Positions 4,871-5,305 of a stretch of DNA of 5,305 nt are shown here, piece after piece. This DNA is from Gemmatimonadaceae bacterium (GTDB taxonomy: Bacteria; Gemmatimonadota; Gemmatimonadetes; Gemmatimonadales; Gemmatimonadaceae): the NCBI GenBank assembly GCA_025453855.1, contig JALOPO010000255.1:1-5305 (forward strand), written 5' to 3'. Made by a program: the position numbers and the translations under genes. The notes beneath the pieces are model-generated. The model did not search any database, had not been told where the DNA came from, and was given only the letters and a program-made list of their open reading frames with translations. Every line of letters starts with the position of its first letter. Position 1 is the stretch's first letter.

Positions 4871-5305
4871 TCAGGTGAAGGCGCCGAGCCCCGTGAGCGC
4901 GCGCCCGGTGACCAGCGCCGTCATCTCGTTCGTCCCCTCGTACGAGTAGATCGCCTCGGCGTCGCAGAAGAGCCGCGCCGCACCGTGCTCCAGGAGCACG
5001 CCGTTGCCGCCCATCAGCTCGCGCGCGAGCTGGACCGTCTCGCGGCACTTCGCGGCGCAGAACTGCTTGGCGAGCGAGCTGTGGGCGTCGGTGGCGTCGC
5101 CCGCATCCTGCAGCCGCGCGGCGCGCAGCGCGAGGCCGAGCATCGCGGTCACGTTGCCGGCCATGCGCACGAGCATCATCTGCACGAGCTGGAAGCCGCC
5201 GATGGGGCGACCGAACTGCTGCCGTGCGGTGGCGTAGCGCAGCGCGTGCTCGTAGGCCCCCATCGCGCACCCCACCGCCTGGAAGGCGACGCCCACGCGC
5301 GCCGC
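4871..5305 (-). CDS. Acyl-CoA dehydrogenase, glutaryl-CoA dehydrogenase-like, C-terminal part (start outside window)
   Basis: An FAD-dependent enzyme that oxidises acyl-CoA thioesters; the closest-looking group is glutaryl-CoA dehydrogenase, which oxidises and decarboxylates glutaryl-CoA to crotonyl-CoA in lysine/tryptophan catabolism. The frame is open to the window edge, so the visible 144 residues are the C-terminal helical domain of a protein normally near 390 residues. ALRYATARQQFGRPIGGFQLVQ (about 21-42) is the conserved FAD/dimer-contact helix. ARELMGGNGVLLEHGAARLF (94-113) and IYSYEGTNEMTALVTGRALTG (119-139) follow; the Glu of YEGT (123) is the expected catalytic base. The ending GRALTGLGAF resembles the GRAITGxxAF of glutaryl-CoA dehydrogenases, but the Arg that binds the substrate carboxylate is outside the window, so specificity is inferred. 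It is convergent with the tRNA and independent of the plus-strand operon. Confidence 0.93.
   Translation of the reverse strand, partial: AARVGVAFQAVGCAMGAYEHALRYATARQQFGRPIGGFQLVQMMLVRMAGNVTAMLGLALRAARLQDAGDATDAHSSLAKQFCAAKCRETVQLARELMGGNGVLLEHGAARLFCDAEAIYSYEGTNEMTALVTGRALTGLGAFT

Noticed and set aside
4713..5270. Minus-strand open frame across the tRNA and acyl-CoA dehydrogenase end
   Set aside because: It runs through the tRNA gene and lies in a different frame from the recognised acyl-CoA dehydrogenase sequence; the product is Arg/Ala-rich without motifs.
1..5305. Search for mobile elements, CRISPR arrays, attachment-site repeats and defence-like genes
   Set aside because: No transposase, integrase, spaced repeats or terminal inverted repeats are seen, and no second copy of the tRNA 3' end lies in the window. 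All genes belong to housekeeping or common metabolic families.

Overview
The window is very GC-rich, gene-dense bacterial chromosomal DNA. On the plus strand, seven or more protein genes are packed head to tail with stop/start overlaps (TGATG, GTGA, ATGA), followed by a tRNA gene. One convergent gene lies on the minus strand. The composition, the frequent GTG starts and the order gpsA - merR - glycosyltransferase - surE - pcm - acylphosphatase - apt suggest a Gemmatimonadota-like or deltaproteobacterial-like genome. That lineage call is inference from gene order and style; nothing here proves it.

Layout: 1-708 is the 3' part of gpsA (glycerol-3-phosphate dehydrogenase), cut by the window edge. 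708-1079 encodes a small MerR-type regulator. 1076-1834 encodes a family 2 (dolichol-phosphate-mannose-synthase-like) glycosyltransferase whose frame runs 88 bases into the next gene. 1747-2505 is surE, 2502-3164 is pcm, and 3161-3484 is an acylphosphatase. 3501-4126 is apt (adenine phosphoribosyltransferase), broken by an exact 89-bp tandem duplication. 4123-4615 is an elaA-like GNAT acetyltransferase, broken by an exact 10-bp tandem duplication. 4616-4729 is non-coding, with weak hairpins and a possible promoter for tRNA-Arg(CCT) at 4730-4803. A strong 13-bp hairpin at 4812-4842 separates the tRNA from the convergent 3' end of a glutaryl-CoA-dehydrogenase-like acyl-CoA dehydrogenase (4871-5305, minus strand, cut by the window edge).

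How the genes work together: gpsA supplies glycerol-3-phosphate for phospholipids. The surE/pcm/acylphosphatase/apt run is housekeeping metabolism: nucleotide dephosphorylation, repair of isoaspartyl-damaged proteins, acyl-phosphate hydrolysis and adenine salvage. The overlaps imply one polycistronic, translationally coupled transcript.

The main surprise is the pair of perfect, frame-breaking tandem duplications in the two adjacent distal genes. Removing one copy of each restores two family-typical proteins (178 and 160 residues) and also restores a 4-base GTGA overlap between them. This may be a very recent lesion, a reversible switch, or a sequencing/assembly error, and the sequence alone cannot decide. 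I see no mobile element, CRISPR array or new defence-like system.
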